Assembly (NCBI RefSeq): GCF_000242255.2
Contig: NC_017033.1
Coordinates: forward strand, 2,553,110-2,617,109
Length of the DNA stretch: 64,000 bases
Source of the DNA: Frateuria aurantia DSM 6220
Lineage (GTDB): Bacteria; Pseudomonadota; Gammaproteobacteria; Xanthomonadales; Rhodanobacteraceae
Reading direction: 5' to 3'
Part shown: positions 8,931 to 18,384 of the stretch, piece by piece
How the letters are laid out: every line of letters begins with the position of its first letter
Position numbering within the stretch: the first letter of the stretch is position 1
Program-made: the position numbers and the translations under genes
Notes under the pieces: model-generated
The model's database searches: none
What the model was told of the DNA's origin: nothing
Seen by the model: only the letters and a program-made list of their open reading frames with translations

Positions 8931-9419
8931 ATGCCCGTGTCCAGCGACACCCAGACTTTTACCCGCTCCGAGCGGATCATTCTGCGTCTGATCGCGATCT
9001 TCAAACTGGTCAAATCGATCAGTCTGATCGTGATTTCGGCCGGACTGTTCCGCCTGCATCACCAGGATACCTTCGACCGTTTCGTCGACTGGCTGCGGCA
9101 CCTGCCGCTGGCCGACAATCTGCTGGGCCATCTGGTGGTCGATGGCGTCACCAAGCTGGGGCCGGGCAAGTTTCAGGCCCTGGGGCTGGTCGCCATCGGC
9201 TATGCCGTGATCTTCGGCATCGAAGGCACCGGCCTGTGGATGCGCAAGCATTGGGCCGAATGGTTCAGCGTGATCGCGACCGGCTCGCTGATCCCCTTCG
9301 AGATCTACGAGCTGTTCCATCGCTTCAGCGCCTTGAAACTGCTGGCCCTGCTGGTCAATGCAGCCATCGCGATCTATCTGATCGGAGTCGCTCGCCGTAC
9401 CGGCAAAAAGCATCACTGA
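8931..9419 (+). CDS. DUF2127 family membrane protein
   Basis: A 162-residue inner-membrane protein. Hydrophobic segments lie at about residues 18-42, 85-105 and 135-155. The sequence between them (LPLADNLLGHLVV, GTGLWMRKHWAEWFSVIATG, PFEIYELFHR) matches what I know of DUF2127 proteins, whose function is unknown. Start ATG 8931 is the only reasonable one. The gene is divergent from the moxR-like gene and converges on the EamA gene with a 30-base gap. Confidence 0.8.
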   Translation: MPVSSDTQTFTRSERIILRLIAIFKLVKSISLIVISAGLFRLHHQDTFDRFVDWLRHLPLADNLLGHLVVDGVTKLGPGKFQALGLVAIGYAVIFGIEGTGLWMRKHWAEWFSVIATGSLIPFEIYELFHRFSALKLLALLVNAAIAIYLIGVARRTGKKHH

Positions 9420-9449
9420 AGCCTGCGCCGCCATGCGGCCGGTCCGTTC

Positions 9450-10355
9450 TCAGAGCTGGTGGTGACCCAGCTCGGGGTCCGGTACCGGGCGCTGCGGTGC
9501 CAGCTCGACCAGATACATCGCGGCCAGCACCATGGCCCCGCCCAGCAACATGCGCCAACCGGCATGTTCACCGCCGAACATGACCGCGAACAGGGCCGCG
9601 AATACCGGCTCCAGGGTCATCACCACCGCGGCCCGGCTGGAGCTCATCTGGGTCTGGGCCCAGGTCTGCACCAGCATCGCGCCCGCACCTGCCAGCAAGG
9701 CGATATACAACACCGCCGCCCAGGCCGACGCATCCGGCGGTCGCTGCGGGCCGGCCGGCAGCGTCGCCAGGGTGCAGACCACCGCCACGGCCAGGATCTG
9801 CACGCTGGCCATGCCCATGGCATCCTCGGCTCGCGACCAGTGTCCCAGACCGACAATGTGCAAGGCATAAAGTGCCGCCGAGGCCAGGGTCAGCCACAAG
9901 CCCAGGTCGACCGTCCAGCCATGCAGGGCCAGCACCGCGATGCCGGCCAACGACAGAACTGCCGCCAGCCAGGTCGCACCCGGCAGTCGCTGACGCAGCA
10001 GCAAGGTGGCCAGCATCGGAGTGAACACCACATAGGTCCCGGTCACGAAGCCGCTGACGCTGGAGTCGATACGCGCCAGGCCCCAGGTCTGCAGCAACTG
10101 GGCCAGACCATAGACCATCCCCAGCATGACCGCCTGCTGCCAACTGCGTGCCGACAAGCGTGAAATCGCGCGCCGGAAGACCACCACCATCACCAGCGCG
10201 GCGATCACGAAGCGTACGGCCAGCAGATCGGCAGTGGACATGCGTGCCAGCACGTCCTTGATCATGAAGAAGGTGGAACCCCATACCGCGGTCACTGCCA
10301 TCAGCCCGGCCGTCGCCCAGCGGGACTGCAAGCCCGATCCCTTTCTTGTCTGCAT
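9450..10355 (-). CDS. EamA/DMT-superfamily transporter
   Basis: About 301 residues with ten predicted hydrophobic segments and two EamA repeats. Typical N-terminal repeat sequence is MAVTAVWGSTFFMIKDVL followed by LLAVRFVIAALVM. The second repeat ends in AAVVMTLEPVFAALFAVMFGGE, the usual EamA signature. Start chosen at ATG 10355 (GGGGAT upstream). Substrate cannot be told: family members export amino acids, metabolites or drugs. Confidence 0.88.
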   Translation of the reverse strand: MQTRKGSGLQSRWATAGLMAVTAVWGSTFFMIKDVLARMSTADLLAVRFVIAALVMVVVFRRAISRLSARSWQQAVMLGMVYGLAQLLQTWGLARIDSSVSGFVTGTYVVFTPMLATLLLRQRLPGATWLAAVLSLAGIAVLALHGWTVDLGLWLTLASAALYALHIVGLGHWSRAEDAMGMASVQILAVAVVCTLATLPAGPQRPPDASAWAAVLYIALLAGAGAMLVQTWAQTQMSSSRAAVVMTLEPVFAALFAVMFGGEHAGWRMLLGGAMVLAAMYLVELAPQRPVPDPELGHHQL

Positions 10356-10442
10356 GCGATCCCCGATGCCGCGCCTGTTGCGCCTGCATGATGTCAAAAG
10401 ACCATTTTCACCTGAAATCAGGCGCGCGCCCAGCCCGTGCCC

Positions 10443-11375
10443 TCAAGCCCCGGCCAGGCCGGAGGACGGTCGGCGCCGATGACGCCAGCCGGCCAGCCAG
10501 CGGGATGGCAACCCGGCCGCGAAATGCAGCCAGATACCGCTCCAGACCATGGCGGCAAGCCAGAGCCTGCGTGCCGCCGGATCATGGCGCCGGAACCAGC
10601 GCCACATGCCGCGATGCTTGTGCCAGCTGACAAAGACCGGACGGTGCCGGCTGGAACCGCCCTTGCCATGCTCGACCCGTACGGCGCCATCCAGCCATAC
10701 CCCATAGCCCTGGTCACGCAGACGCCGACACAGATCCAGGTCCTCGCAATGCAGAAAATAGCCTTCGTCGAAGCCGCCGACGGCCTGCCAGGCGACGCGC
10801 GGCAGCAGCATCAAGGCGCCTGAGACCGCATCGCAGGCGATCGGCCCGGATAGCCAGGGACCTTGCACGGTCACGCCCTCGACCTGTTTGCGTCCGGTCA
10901 GCGTCGCCAGTGCGCGGGCCAGCAAAGGATCCCGCCGTCGCGAGGCCGGATCGGGTCGCCCCTCGGTATCGCAGATCACCGCACCGATCAGACCTGCGCG
11001 TGGCAGGCGGTCCAGACTGTTCAGCAGGCGGCCGATACTGCCAGGACTCAGCATGCAGTCCGGATTGAGAATCAACAGATAATCAGCCACGGTATGCCGG
11101 GCGCCGCGATTGACGCCCGCCCCGAAACCCAGATTTCGCGTCTGCGGCAGCAGATGGACCCGGCCATCGGCTGTCCATTCGCCCGCGACCTGTCGCGGCA
11201 CGTCATCAATCGAAGCATTGTCGACGATCCACAGCTCGGTCACCTCGGACTCGGCCAAGGCCTGACGCACACAGTCGCGCAGCGACTCACCACTGTCAGC
11301 GGTGACGATCACGACCGCAACCGAAGGCCTCGTCTCGGCCCGGATCGAAGCCGGGGCCAGGGTGGCATCGCTCAT
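10443..11375 (-). CDS. Glycosyltransferase family 2 (rhamnosyltransferase-like)
   Basis: About 310 residues with a GT-A fold. Nucleotide-sugar binding begins VAVVIVTADSGESL, with WIVDNASIDD, NLGFGAGVNRGARH and the DxD-like ILNPDC. The later GGFDEGYFLHCEDLDLCRRL is the acceptor-site region typical of O-antigen and rhamnan rhamnosyltransferases. The C-terminal region is basic and hydrophobic (about residues 260-300), probably membrane-associated. The start ATG 11375 overlaps the stop of the upstream gene as ATGA, so the two are translated together. The sugar and acceptor are not known. Confidence 0.88.
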   Translation of the reverse strand: MSDATLAPASIRAETRPSVAVVIVTADSGESLRDCVRQALAESEVTELWIVDNASIDDVPRQVAGEWTADGRVHLLPQTRNLGFGAGVNRGARHTVADYLLILNPDCMLSPGSIGRLLNSLDRLPRAGLIGAVICDTEGRPDPASRRRDPLLARALATLTGRKQVEGVTVQGPWLSGPIACDAVSGALMLLPRVAWQAVGGFDEGYFLHCEDLDLCRRLRDQGYGVWLDGAVRVEHGKGGSSRHRPVFVSWHKHRGMWRWFRRHDPAARRLWLAAMVWSGIWLHFAAGLPSRWLAGWRHRRRPSSGLAGA

Positions 11376-12475
11376 AAGGGACTCGCGCCTGGCGGCGGCG
11401 GATCGGCCTGCCGTCTCTGCAGTCCGCCATCCGCCTGCCATTGCCAATCCTGTCCCTGCCCCATGTCGTCAACGGCCCGGATCAACAGCCGCCCGCTCAC
11501 GCACTGCCATCGCAAGGGCGATCCATCCTTCGCCGCAATCTTCAGACCGGTATCCAGCTGATTGATACGGAGCCGCCAACACGGCTGACGGAAGACCGCC
11601 AGAGGGTCGGCCGCCTGGCGTTGATCGAGCTGCCATTCGGCCTGCAGTGCAATCGCAGGCATGATATCGGCCCGATCCGCAATCTCCGGTGGTTCGGGCT
11701 CGGGCGGCAGCAATCCGGCGAGGTCCCTCAGCCCGCCACGCGGAGCCGGCTGCAGCGGAACCGTGGCCGCCATGCAATCGTCCACTGACAACAGACGGCC
11801 CCCGCCGTCCGCCTCGAGCCAGGGACGACCGTCACGCCAGCCCGCCAGCTGGCAACCCGTCAGGCGATAAGCCTTCACACGACGCAGATCGAGCAGCCAC
11901 AGCACCGCTTCCGGCCCGGCCAGCACAGCATAGTGATTGCTCTCATCCTGTTCGGGCGAACCGGTACCGCCGGGCAGCAACCAGCCATCCGGCCACAACC
12001 AGGCCTGCGTCGCCATCTCAAGGCCGGGAATCAGGCGTGGTCCGGCCACCGAGGTCGCCGGCGCAGCGTCCAGCCGCAAGACATAACTGCTGCCTTCCGG
12101 CCCGATATCAGCCAGCGGATTCCAGCCTTCGACCGGCGGCTCGGCGGCAGAAGGCGACCGCGCAGGGGGAAACAACAACGCCAGCACGCTGGCCTGCAGC
12201 AGAATGGACAGCAGACCGCAGAGCACCCCCACGGCACCATGGCCGACCACCGCGGCGATTTCCACGGCCAGTCCCGGCATGCCGACCTGACTCAGCCAGA
12301 TCAGCCGATCCGACGTTCGATCCTGTCCCTGGCGCCGATACAGCCAGCCCGCCAATACCGTCGCCGACCACAGCGGCAGTCCCAGCCCCAAAGGCAGCAC
12401 CGCCAGCAGTGCCGTCACGACCACGATCCCGGCCAGCTGGACCAGCCGCAACCGCAGCAGGACGGCGCGCGTCAC
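11372..12475 (-). CDS. Membrane protein of unknown function, coupled to the glycosyltransferase
   Basis: About 367 residues; I do not recognise the family. The first ~100 residues hold two or three hydrophobic segments (LVQLAGIVVVTALLAVLPLGLGL; GVLCGLLSILLQASVLALLF). The rest is soluble, rich in Trp, Pro and acidic residues, and has repeated short beta-type stretches (QAWLWPDGWLLPGG, AVLWLLDLRRVKAYRL). Start placed at GTG 12475 because it lies just past the purL stop; the earlier ATGs lie inside purL. Its stop overlaps the glycosyltransferase start (ATGA), so a role in surface polysaccharide synthesis is a reasonable guess only. Confidence 0.6.
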   Translation of the reverse strand: MTRAVLLRLRLVQLAGIVVVTALLAVLPLGLGLPLWSATVLAGWLYRRQGQDRTSDRLIWLSQVGMPGLAVEIAAVVGHGAVGVLCGLLSILLQASVLALLFPPARSPSAAEPPVEGWNPLADIGPEGSSYVLRLDAAPATSVAGPRLIPGLEMATQAWLWPDGWLLPGGTGSPEQDESNHYAVLAGPEAVLWLLDLRRVKAYRLTGCQLAGWRDGRPWLEADGGGRLLSVDDCMAATVPLQPAPRGGLRDLAGLLPPEPEPPEIADRADIMPAIALQAEWQLDQRQAADPLAVFRQPCWRLRINQLDTGLKIAAKDGSPLRWQCVSGRLLIRAVDDMGQGQDWQWQADGGLQRRQADPPPPGASPL

Positions 12476-12524
12476 GAGCGGGGCACCTGCAAGCCCTCGG
12501 CCATGACGCGCGGGCCTGTCGCTG

Positions 12525-15500
12525 TCAGCCCACCCATGCCCGGGCATTGCGGAACATCCGCATCCACGGGGAGTCTTCCTGCCAGGCATCCGGACGCCAG
12601 CTGAGCTGGGCGCTGCGGAACACCCGCTCGGGATGGGGCATCATGATCGTGACCCGGCCATCAGCGGCCGTGAAGCCGGCCAGCCCGCCCGGCGAACCGT
12701 TGGGGTTCAGCGGATAATGCTCGGTGGGCTTGCCACGGTTGTCGACAAAACGCACGGCGCCATGCGACTTGGACGGGCTGCACTCATGCGGGAAACTGAC
12801 CCGGCCTTCGCCGTGGGCCACCGCCACCGGAATCCGCGAACCGGCCATGCCCTTGAAGAACAGGCTGGGCGAATCCAGCACTTCCAGGGTAGCCAGACGG
12901 GCTTCGTACTGTTCGGAAGCATTGCGCAGAAATTTCGGCCAGTGCTGAGCACCGGGGATGATGTCCTTGAGCTGGCTCATCATCTGGCAGCCATTGCAGA
13001 CGCCCAGTGCGAACTTGGAATCATCGGCAAAGAAGCCGCCGAACTGGGCCCGCAGCTCGTCGTTGTAGAGGATCGAGGAGGCCCAGCCGCGTCCGGCACC
13101 CAGCACGTCACCGTAGGAGAAGCCGCCGCAGGCAGCCAGTCCGACGAACGGCGCCAGGGTCAGCCGACCGCTGAGCAGATCGGACATATGCACGTCGACG
13201 GCCTCGAAACCGGCACGGTCGAAGGCCGCCGCCATTTCGGTCTGGCCATTGACGCCCTGCTCGCGCAGCACCGCCAGCTTGGGACGAACGCCGGTAGCGA
13301 TGTACGGGGCGGCCACATCTTCGTCGATATCGAAGCTCAGCTTGGGATGGATGCCCGGATCGGCGTCATCCAGCCGCAGCGCATGTTCGGCATCAGCCGT
13401 TTCCGGGTTGTCACGCAGTCGCTGCATGGCATGAGTGGTTTCATTCCAGGCACTGTACAGCTCGACCCAGTTCCACTTGAACAGGCTTTCGCCGCCCATC
13501 TGCAGTTTGATGCCCAGCTTTTCCTTGGGCCGGCCGATGGCATGGCTGATCTCGGTCAGCCCGTGCCTGGCCAGCAAGGCCTGGAACGCTTCGCGATCAG
13601 ACTTGCGGATCTGCAGCACGGCACCGAGCTCTTCATTGAACAAGGCCCGCAGCGCCGCTTCGCCCCAGCCGTCCAGCGAGATTTCCAGGCCGCAATGACC
13701 GGCAAAGGCCATCTCCAGCAGACTGACGATGACGCCACCGTCGGAACGGTCATGGTAGGCCAGCACCAGATTCCGGGCCGAGGCTTCCTGCACCAGCTCG
13801 AACAAGCCCTGCAGACGCTTGGGATCATCCAGATCCGGCGGCACACCGCCGCCGCGACTGAATACCTGGGTCAGCGCCGAGCCGCCAAGCCGATCGCGGC
13901 CCGCGCCCAGATCGATCAGCCACAGCTCGGACTCGCCCTGGTCCAGCCGCAACTGCGGGGTCAGCGACTTGCGGACATCACTGACCCGGGCAAAGGCGGT
14001 GATCACCAACGATACCGGCGACACGGTACGCTGCGGGCCTTCCTCGGACTGCCAGACGGTCTGCATGGACAGCGAGTCCTTGCCGACCGGAATCGAGATG
14101 TCCAATGCCGGGCACAAGGCCATGCCGACGGCCTTGACGGCATCGAACAAGGCGGCGTCTTCGCCGGGATGATCGACGGCCGCCATCCAGTTGGCCGACA
14201 GCCGGACTTCACCCAGACTGGCAATCGGGGCCGCCGCGATATTGGTGATCGCCTCGCCCAGCGCCAGCCGCGCCGAATCGGCCGCCGACAGCAGGGCCAC
14301 CGGTGCACGCTCGCCCATGGCCATGGCTTCGCCGGCATAGCCCTTGAAATCGACCATGGTCACGGCGCAATCGGCCACCGGCACCTGCCAGGGACCGACC
14401 ATCTGGTCACGGCTGTTGAGGCCGCCGACGGTGCGATCACCGATGGTGATCAGAAAGCTCTTGCTGCCGATGGTCGGCAGGCGCAGCACGCGCAGCAGAG
14501 CCTCTTCCATGGCGATGCCGCCCAGATCGGCGACCAGATCCACCCGCGGCTTCAGCCGCTGGGCATCCCGATGCATGCGCGGGGGCTTGCCGAACAGCAC
14601 GTCCATCGGCAGATCGATCACATCGAGCTGGCGGCGCGGATCGTGCACGTGCAGTTGCCGCTCGGCCGTGGCTTCACCGACGACAGCATAAGGACAGCGC
14701 TCGCGCTCGCAGAAAGCCTGAAATTCGGCCAGCGATTCCTTGGCTACCGCCAGCACGTAACGTTCCTGCGACTCGTTGCTCCAGATCTGCATCGGCGAGA
14801 GCTGCGGATCGTCGCAGGGAATCTTCGACAAGTCGATGACACCACCGACGCCGGCATCGTTCAGCAATTCGGGAATCGCATTGGAAAGACCGCCCGCGCC
14901 GACATCATGGACGCTGACAATGGGGTTGGCATCGCCCCGCGACCAACAGGCATCGATGACCTGCTGGCAGCGACGCTCCATTTCGGCGTTGTCGCGCTGC
15001 ACCGAGGCGAAGTCCAGCGCCTCGCTGGAACTGCCCGAAGCCACCGAGGAGGCGGCACCTCCGCCCAGACCGATCAGCATCGCCGGACCACCCAGCACGA
15101 TCACCGCGTGCCCGGGCTGCAGTTTGCGCTTCTGCACATCACCGCGGCGCAGGTTGGCAATGCCACCGGCCAGCATGATGGGCTTGTCATAGCCACGACG
15201 CAGACCGGCTTCGCTGGTCTCGTGCTCGTAGGTGCGGAAATAGCCGCCCAGGCAGGAGCGTCCGAATTCGTTGTTGAAGGCGGCGGCCCCCAGGGGGCCG
15301 TCACGCATGATTTCAAAGGCGCTCGCCAGCTTAGGCGGCAGCGGCCGATCCTTCTCCCAGGGCTGGGGATGACCGGGAATCCGCAGATCGGAAACCGAGA
15401 AACCGGTCAGGCCGGCCTTGGGCTTGCCGCCACGGCCAGTGGCGCCCTCGTCGCGAATTTCGCCGCCGGCACCGGTGGCCGCACCCGGCCAGGGCGCGAT

Positions 15501-16385
15501 CGCGGTGGGATGATTGTGGGTCTCGACCTTGATCGCATAATCGATGGCTTCGACCTGGCTGCCCCAGATACCACCGGCGCCGACGCTGAAGCGTGCACCT
15601 TCGCTGCCCTCGATCACGGCCGCATTGTCCTTGTAGGCGGACAAGGTGTATTGCGGCGCATTTTGGTGGGTATTCTTGATCATGCCGAACAGCGACAGCG
15701 GCTGTTCCTCGCCGTCGATGGTCCAGCTGGCATTGAAGACCTTGTGGCGGCAATGCTCGGAATTGGCCTGGGCGAACATGAACAGTTCGGCGTCCGTCGG
15801 ATTGCGACCCAGCTGGGCATAGGCCTCGGCCAGGTAATCGATCTCGTCGTCGGCCAGCGCCAGCCCAAGCTCGCGATTGGCCTCGGCCAGTGCGGCCTGT
15901 GCCGAATCGCCCAGCTGCACCGTACCCAGATCGCCCGGCGTACCATGCAGAAACAGGCCGTCAGCCTCGTCCAGCGAGCCCAGCACCGACTGGGTCATGG
16001 CATCGTACAGCTCGGCCATTACCGCGCCATAAGCGGCCTCGGCCGGCGCCGGCAAGCCCTTGGTGCGGAACGCCTGACCACGCTCGACGCGCTGCACCGG
16101 CAGATGGGCCCCCCGCAGAATGTCGGTGGCCTTGCTGGACCAGGGAGAAATCGTGCCCAGACGCGGCACCACCCACAACGAGGCGGTTTCCGGCGAACCA
16201 TCCCGGGCCTCCAGAATCTGCAGCAGCTCGCCACGGGCGGCAGGCGTCAAGGCTTCGGGCGCTTCGACGAAGTATACCAGCCAGGTGGCCGTGACCTTGG
16301 CGCCACGATAGAGCTGGTCCAGGCGGGCGTTGAGGCGGTCGAGACGGAACGAGGAGAGGGCTTGCTGCCCATCAAATACGATCAT
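12525..16385 (-). CDS. purL: Phosphoribosylformylglycinamidine synthase
   Basis: Large single-chain PurL (about 1286 residues), the fourth step of purine synthesis, converting FGAR to FGAM with glutamine. Visible landmarks are the N-terminal region starting [15 protein letters not shown], the ATP/FGAR domain ([30 protein letters not shown]) and the second synthase half ([20 protein letters not shown]). The C-terminal class I glutamine amidotransferase has the nucleophile in GVCNGCQMM and the late histidine in [10 protein letters not shown]. Start chosen at ATG 16385; the TTG 18 bases further out adds six residues. No frameshift is visible in nearly 3.9 kb. Confidence 0.97.
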   Translation of the reverse strand: MIVFDGQQALSSFRLDRLNARLDQLYRGAKVTATWLVYFVEAPEALTPAARGELLQILEARDGSPETASLWVVPRLGTISPWSSKATDILRGAHLPVQRVERGQAFRTKGLPAPAEAAYGAVMAELYDAMTQSVLGSLDEADGLFLHGTPGDLGTVQLGDSAQAALAEANRELGLALADDEIDYLAEAYAQLGRNPTDAELFMFAQANSEHCRHKVFNASWTIDGEEQPLSLFGMIKNTHQNAPQYTLSAYKDNAAVIEGSEGARFSVGAGGIWGSQVEAIDYAIKVETHNHPTAIAPWPGAATGAGGEIRDEGATGRGGKPKAGLTGFSVSDLRIPGHPQPWEKDRPLPPKLASAFEIMRDGPLGAAAFNNEFGRSCLGGYFRTYEHETSEAGLRRGYDKPIMLAGGIANLRRGDVQKRKLQPGHAVIVLGGPAMLIGLGGGAASSVASGSSSEALDFASVQRDNAEMERRCQQVIDACWSRGDANPIVSVHDVGAGGLSNAIPELLNDAGVGGVIDLSKIPCDDPQLSPMQIWSNESQERYVLAVAKESLAEFQAFCERERCPYAVVGEATAERQLHVHDPRRQLDVIDLPMDVLFGKPPRMHRDAQRLKPRVDLVADLGGIAMEEALLRVLRLPTIGSKSFLITIGDRTVGGLNSRDQMVGPWQVPVADCAVTMVDFKGYAGEAMAMGERAPVALLSAADSARLALGEAITNIAAAPIASLGEVRLSANWMAAVDHPGEDAALFDAVKAVGMALCPALDISIPVGKDSLSMQTVWQSEEGPQRTVSPVSLVITAFARVSDVRKSLTPQLRLDQGESELWLIDLGAGRDRLGGSALTQVFSRGGGVPPDLDDPKRLQGLFELVQEASARNLVLAYHDRSDGGVIVSLLEMAFAGHCGLEISLDGWGEAALRALFNEELGAVLQIRKSDREAFQALLARHGLTEISHAIGRPKEKLGIKLQMGGESLFKWNWVELYSAWNETTHAMQRLRDNPETADAEHALRLDDADPGIHPKLSFDIDEDVAAPYIATGVRPKLAVLREQGVNGQTEMAAAFDRAGFEAVDVHMSDLLSGRLTLAPFVGLAACGGFSYGDVLGAGRGWASSILYNDELRAQFGGFFADDSKFALGVCNGCQMMSQLKDIIPGAQHWPKFLRNASEQYEARLATLEVLDSPSLFFKGMAGSRIPVAVAHGEGRVSFPHECSPSKSHGAVRFVDNRGKPTEHYPLNPNGSPGGLAGFTAADGRVTIMMPHPERVFRSAQLSWRPDAWQEDSPWMRMFRNARAWVG

Positions 16386-16469
16386 GCGAAAGTAAGCTGG
16401 CAATGGCCTGATGAAGCCTCATTCTAGCCTATGCCGGCCCTGACCATAAGCCACTGCCGCCAATCACCT

Positions 16470-17273
16470 TCAATGCCCCGGCGATGCCTTGGCCGGGACG
16501 GTTTCACCGGCCTCCTTGCGCACCGCCTGCAGCAAGGACTCAGGACTCAGATAGCCGCCGAGCTCGCGCCCGTCATCGGCGATGATGGTCGGCGTGCCAT
16601 TGGCCCCCATCCGGCTGCCCGCCTCGTATTCGCGCCGTACCGGATTGGCGCAGGATCGGGCCGGAGGCGGCGTAGCCCGCATCAGGGCGGCCTCGAAAGC
16701 GGCCTTGCGATCGTCGGCGCACCAGACATCGGCCATTTCGGTGGCCACCGGCGTCGGTCGTCCCGCCGTGGTCAGCAGTCCTTCGCGCGGCCAGGCCAGA
16801 TAATCGACCTCGATGCCGAGCTGATTGATCTCGGCCATATGCCGGTGCAGTTCACGGCAAAAGCCGCAGGTGACGTCGGTGAAGACCGTCACCCGGTAAC
16901 GGGGTTTCGCCGGCGCGTAGATGATGCGGTCGGCAGCGGGAATGGCCGCCAGCTGCGCACGCCGATAAGCATTCCAGGCCGGCCGGCTCAGATCGCGGGC
17001 CGGGGCCGACAGCCCCACCAGCCGGCCATCGAACATATAGCGCCCGTCATCACGGACATAGACCATCCGCCCGCCGGCAATCACCTGCTGGAAACCGGGC
17101 AAGGGTGCCGCGGTGATCGAGTCGATCTTCAGACCGGGCGCCGCCGCCTGCAAGGCCTGGCGCACCACGGCCTGCGGGCCGGAGGTCGGCGCCTGCGGCT
17201 GTGCCCATGCCAGCATGGGCAGGCAGGCGGCCAGACTCAGCCACCATCGTCTTGTTTTTGCTTGAAACGGCAC
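16470..17273 (-). CDS. dsbC: Periplasmic thiol:disulfide interchange protein DsbC
   Basis: A 267-residue secreted disulfide isomerase. Signal peptide at residues 1-25 (LSLAACLPMLAWAQ). The N-terminal dimerisation domain carries VYVRDDGRYMFDGRLV. The thioredoxin-like domain has the active site TCGFCRELH and the cis-proline loop NGTPTIIADDGRELGGY. A second cysteine pair (WCADD ... SCANP) matches the structural disulfide of DsbC. Stands between purL and the bacteriocin-like locus on the same strand. Those small genes lack a cysteine pair that would need it, so I see no functional link. Confidence 0.94.
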   Translation of the reverse strand: MPFQAKTRRWWLSLAACLPMLAWAQPQAPTSGPQAVVRQALQAAAPGLKIDSITAAPLPGFQQVIAGGRMVYVRDDGRYMFDGRLVGLSAPARDLSRPAWNAYRRAQLAAIPAADRIIYAPAKPRYRVTVFTDVTCGFCRELHRHMAEINQLGIEVDYLAWPREGLLTTAGRPTPVATEMADVWCADDRKAAFEAALMRATPPPARSCANPVRREYEAGSRMGANGTPTIIADDGRELGGYLSPESLLQAVRKEAGETVPAKASPGH

Positions 17274-17375
17274 CGGACACGCTCGCTGGACGGGGAATCA
17301 CCCTCTATCTTCGCATCTCCCGGGCCTTTGGATGGCACCGCTCCGGATGCCACCTCGGCAGGCACGGTCCATGCA

Positions 17376-17858
17376 TCACGATATCCGGGTCCGTTGGCGC
17401 AAGACATGCCAGCTCCACAGCGGTGCCAGCACAAAGACCGCGCAGATTGAGCTACCCAGCAGAGAAATCAGCCCAGAAGCATCATAAGGCGGCCTCAGAT
17501 AATGATTGGCCCACAGCATCCAGCACAGCAGCATCCCGCAAAAGGAGTAATGATCCAGCCATACTCCGAATGGCGCCAACGAACAGCGCAAGTGCTGGGT
17601 TCGCGCATTCAACGCCACCATGGGCGTCGACCACACTTTCCAGATCGTGTAAGCGAGAATCAGCGGAGAACCGGTCGAGATCACCCAGGGAACCTCGGTG
17701 AAACCGGCAGCGAGCATCAGCAGCTGGAAGCCGATCTTGTACCCCAACACCCGTTTCACCCCTGCCAACTGGCGGGCATGAAAGGTCCTCCCGCCAGCGA
17801 CTGAGCCGGGATAGAAAATCGTCACTGCTTGTTCGCAGCCATTGTCGGCAATGATCAC
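17376..17858 (-). CDS. Small multi-pass membrane protein, putative bacteriocin immunity protein
   Basis: A 160-residue protein I do not recognise by family. Start chosen at GTG 17858 because GGGGAGGG lies 4 bases upstream, by far the best ribosome binding site; ATG starts further out fall inside the bacteriocin-like gene. Four hydrophobic segments can be seen: LGYKIGFQLLMLAAGF, VISTGSPLILAYTIW, YSFCGMLLCWMLWA and LISLLGSSICAVFVLAPLW. The C-terminus is basic (RQRTRIS). It lies 79 bases downstream of the GG-leader peptide gene on the same strand. Membrane-spanning immunity proteins in exactly this position are common for class II bacteriocins. Immunity is inference; a role in export or modification is possible. 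Confidence 0.6.
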   Translation of the reverse strand: MIIADNGCEQAVTIFYPGSVAGGRTFHARQLAGVKRVLGYKIGFQLLMLAAGFTEVPWVISTGSPLILAYTIWKVWSTPMVALNARTQHLRCSLAPFGVWLDHYSFCGMLLCWMLWANHYLRPPYDASGLISLLGSSICAVFVLAPLWSWHVLRQRTRIS

Positions 17859-17937
17859 GATGCCCTCCCCGCCTCGGTCATCAGTGCATGGCCGGAATAT
17901 CGACACATCGGGCACGCCTGGCCCGGTCCCGGACGCA

Positions 17938-18168
17938 TCAATACCCGGCCAAAGCGGCCACTCCCGCGGCCATGCCGGTAACAGCCGCCCCGGCCTCAAG
18001 GAACCCGCCCAAAGCTGTCCCCACCACCGGTACAGTCATCGCTCCGAATCCCAGTTCCACGGCAGTCCAGGCGGCCCCGGTCAGAATTGACGACAGACCC
18101 GCACCAGCAGCCGAGGCCATCATTCCCCCGGAAACATCTGCAAACTCGTTTTCAGCCAAGACTCGCAT
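17938..18168 (-). CDS. Double-glycine-leader bacteriocin-like peptide
   Basis: A 76-residue precursor. ATG 18168 has GGAGGTGAT 4 bases upstream, close to a perfect ribosome binding site, which fixes this start over longer ones. The leader MRVLAENEFADVSGG matches the double-glycine rule: Gly at -1 and -2, hydrophobic at -4 (V), -7 (F) and -12 (L), Glu at -8. Cleavage after GG would release 61 residues starting MMASAAGAGLSS. That core is extremely rich in Gly, Ala, Val and Leu, has GxxxG motifs (GTALG, GMAAG) and no Cys, Lys, Arg, Asp or His, only two Glu; net charge is about -2, unusual for a bacteriocin. Such leaders are cut by C39-peptidase ABC transporters; none is in the window. An alternative is a secreted signalling or aggregation peptide. 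Confidence 0.8.
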   Translation of the reverse strand: MRVLAENEFADVSGGMMASAAGAGLSSILTGAAWTAVELGFGAMTVPVVGTALGGFLEAGAAVTGMAAGVAALAGY

Positions 18169-18384
18169 AACGATCACCTCCATGTGTTTGTCCGCAACAT
18201 GGAGAATGCCGTCATACCATGTCCAAGGATTGCATCGGACAAATGGATCCAGCGTGAAAACCGCAGCCAGCCAAGTCGATTGCATGCGGCAGGCGGCGAG
18301 GCCACAAGGCATCGAGATCCTGCCATCGGCCGGGGTCGCTTCGATGGGGATTCGCGCACGACGCCCTGGTTCAGCGCATCGGTT

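Noticed and set aside
12633-16427. Very long open frame (over 1200 codons) on the plus strand opposite purL
   Set aside because: It is the mirror frame of a GC-rich gene with strong third-position bias; the minus strand shows full PurL motifs and the plus translation has no recognisable domain.
16470-18168. DsbC as a maturation enzyme of the bacteriocin-like peptide
   Set aside because: The predicted core peptide has no cysteine, so a disulfide isomerase cannot act on it; adjacency is probably chance.
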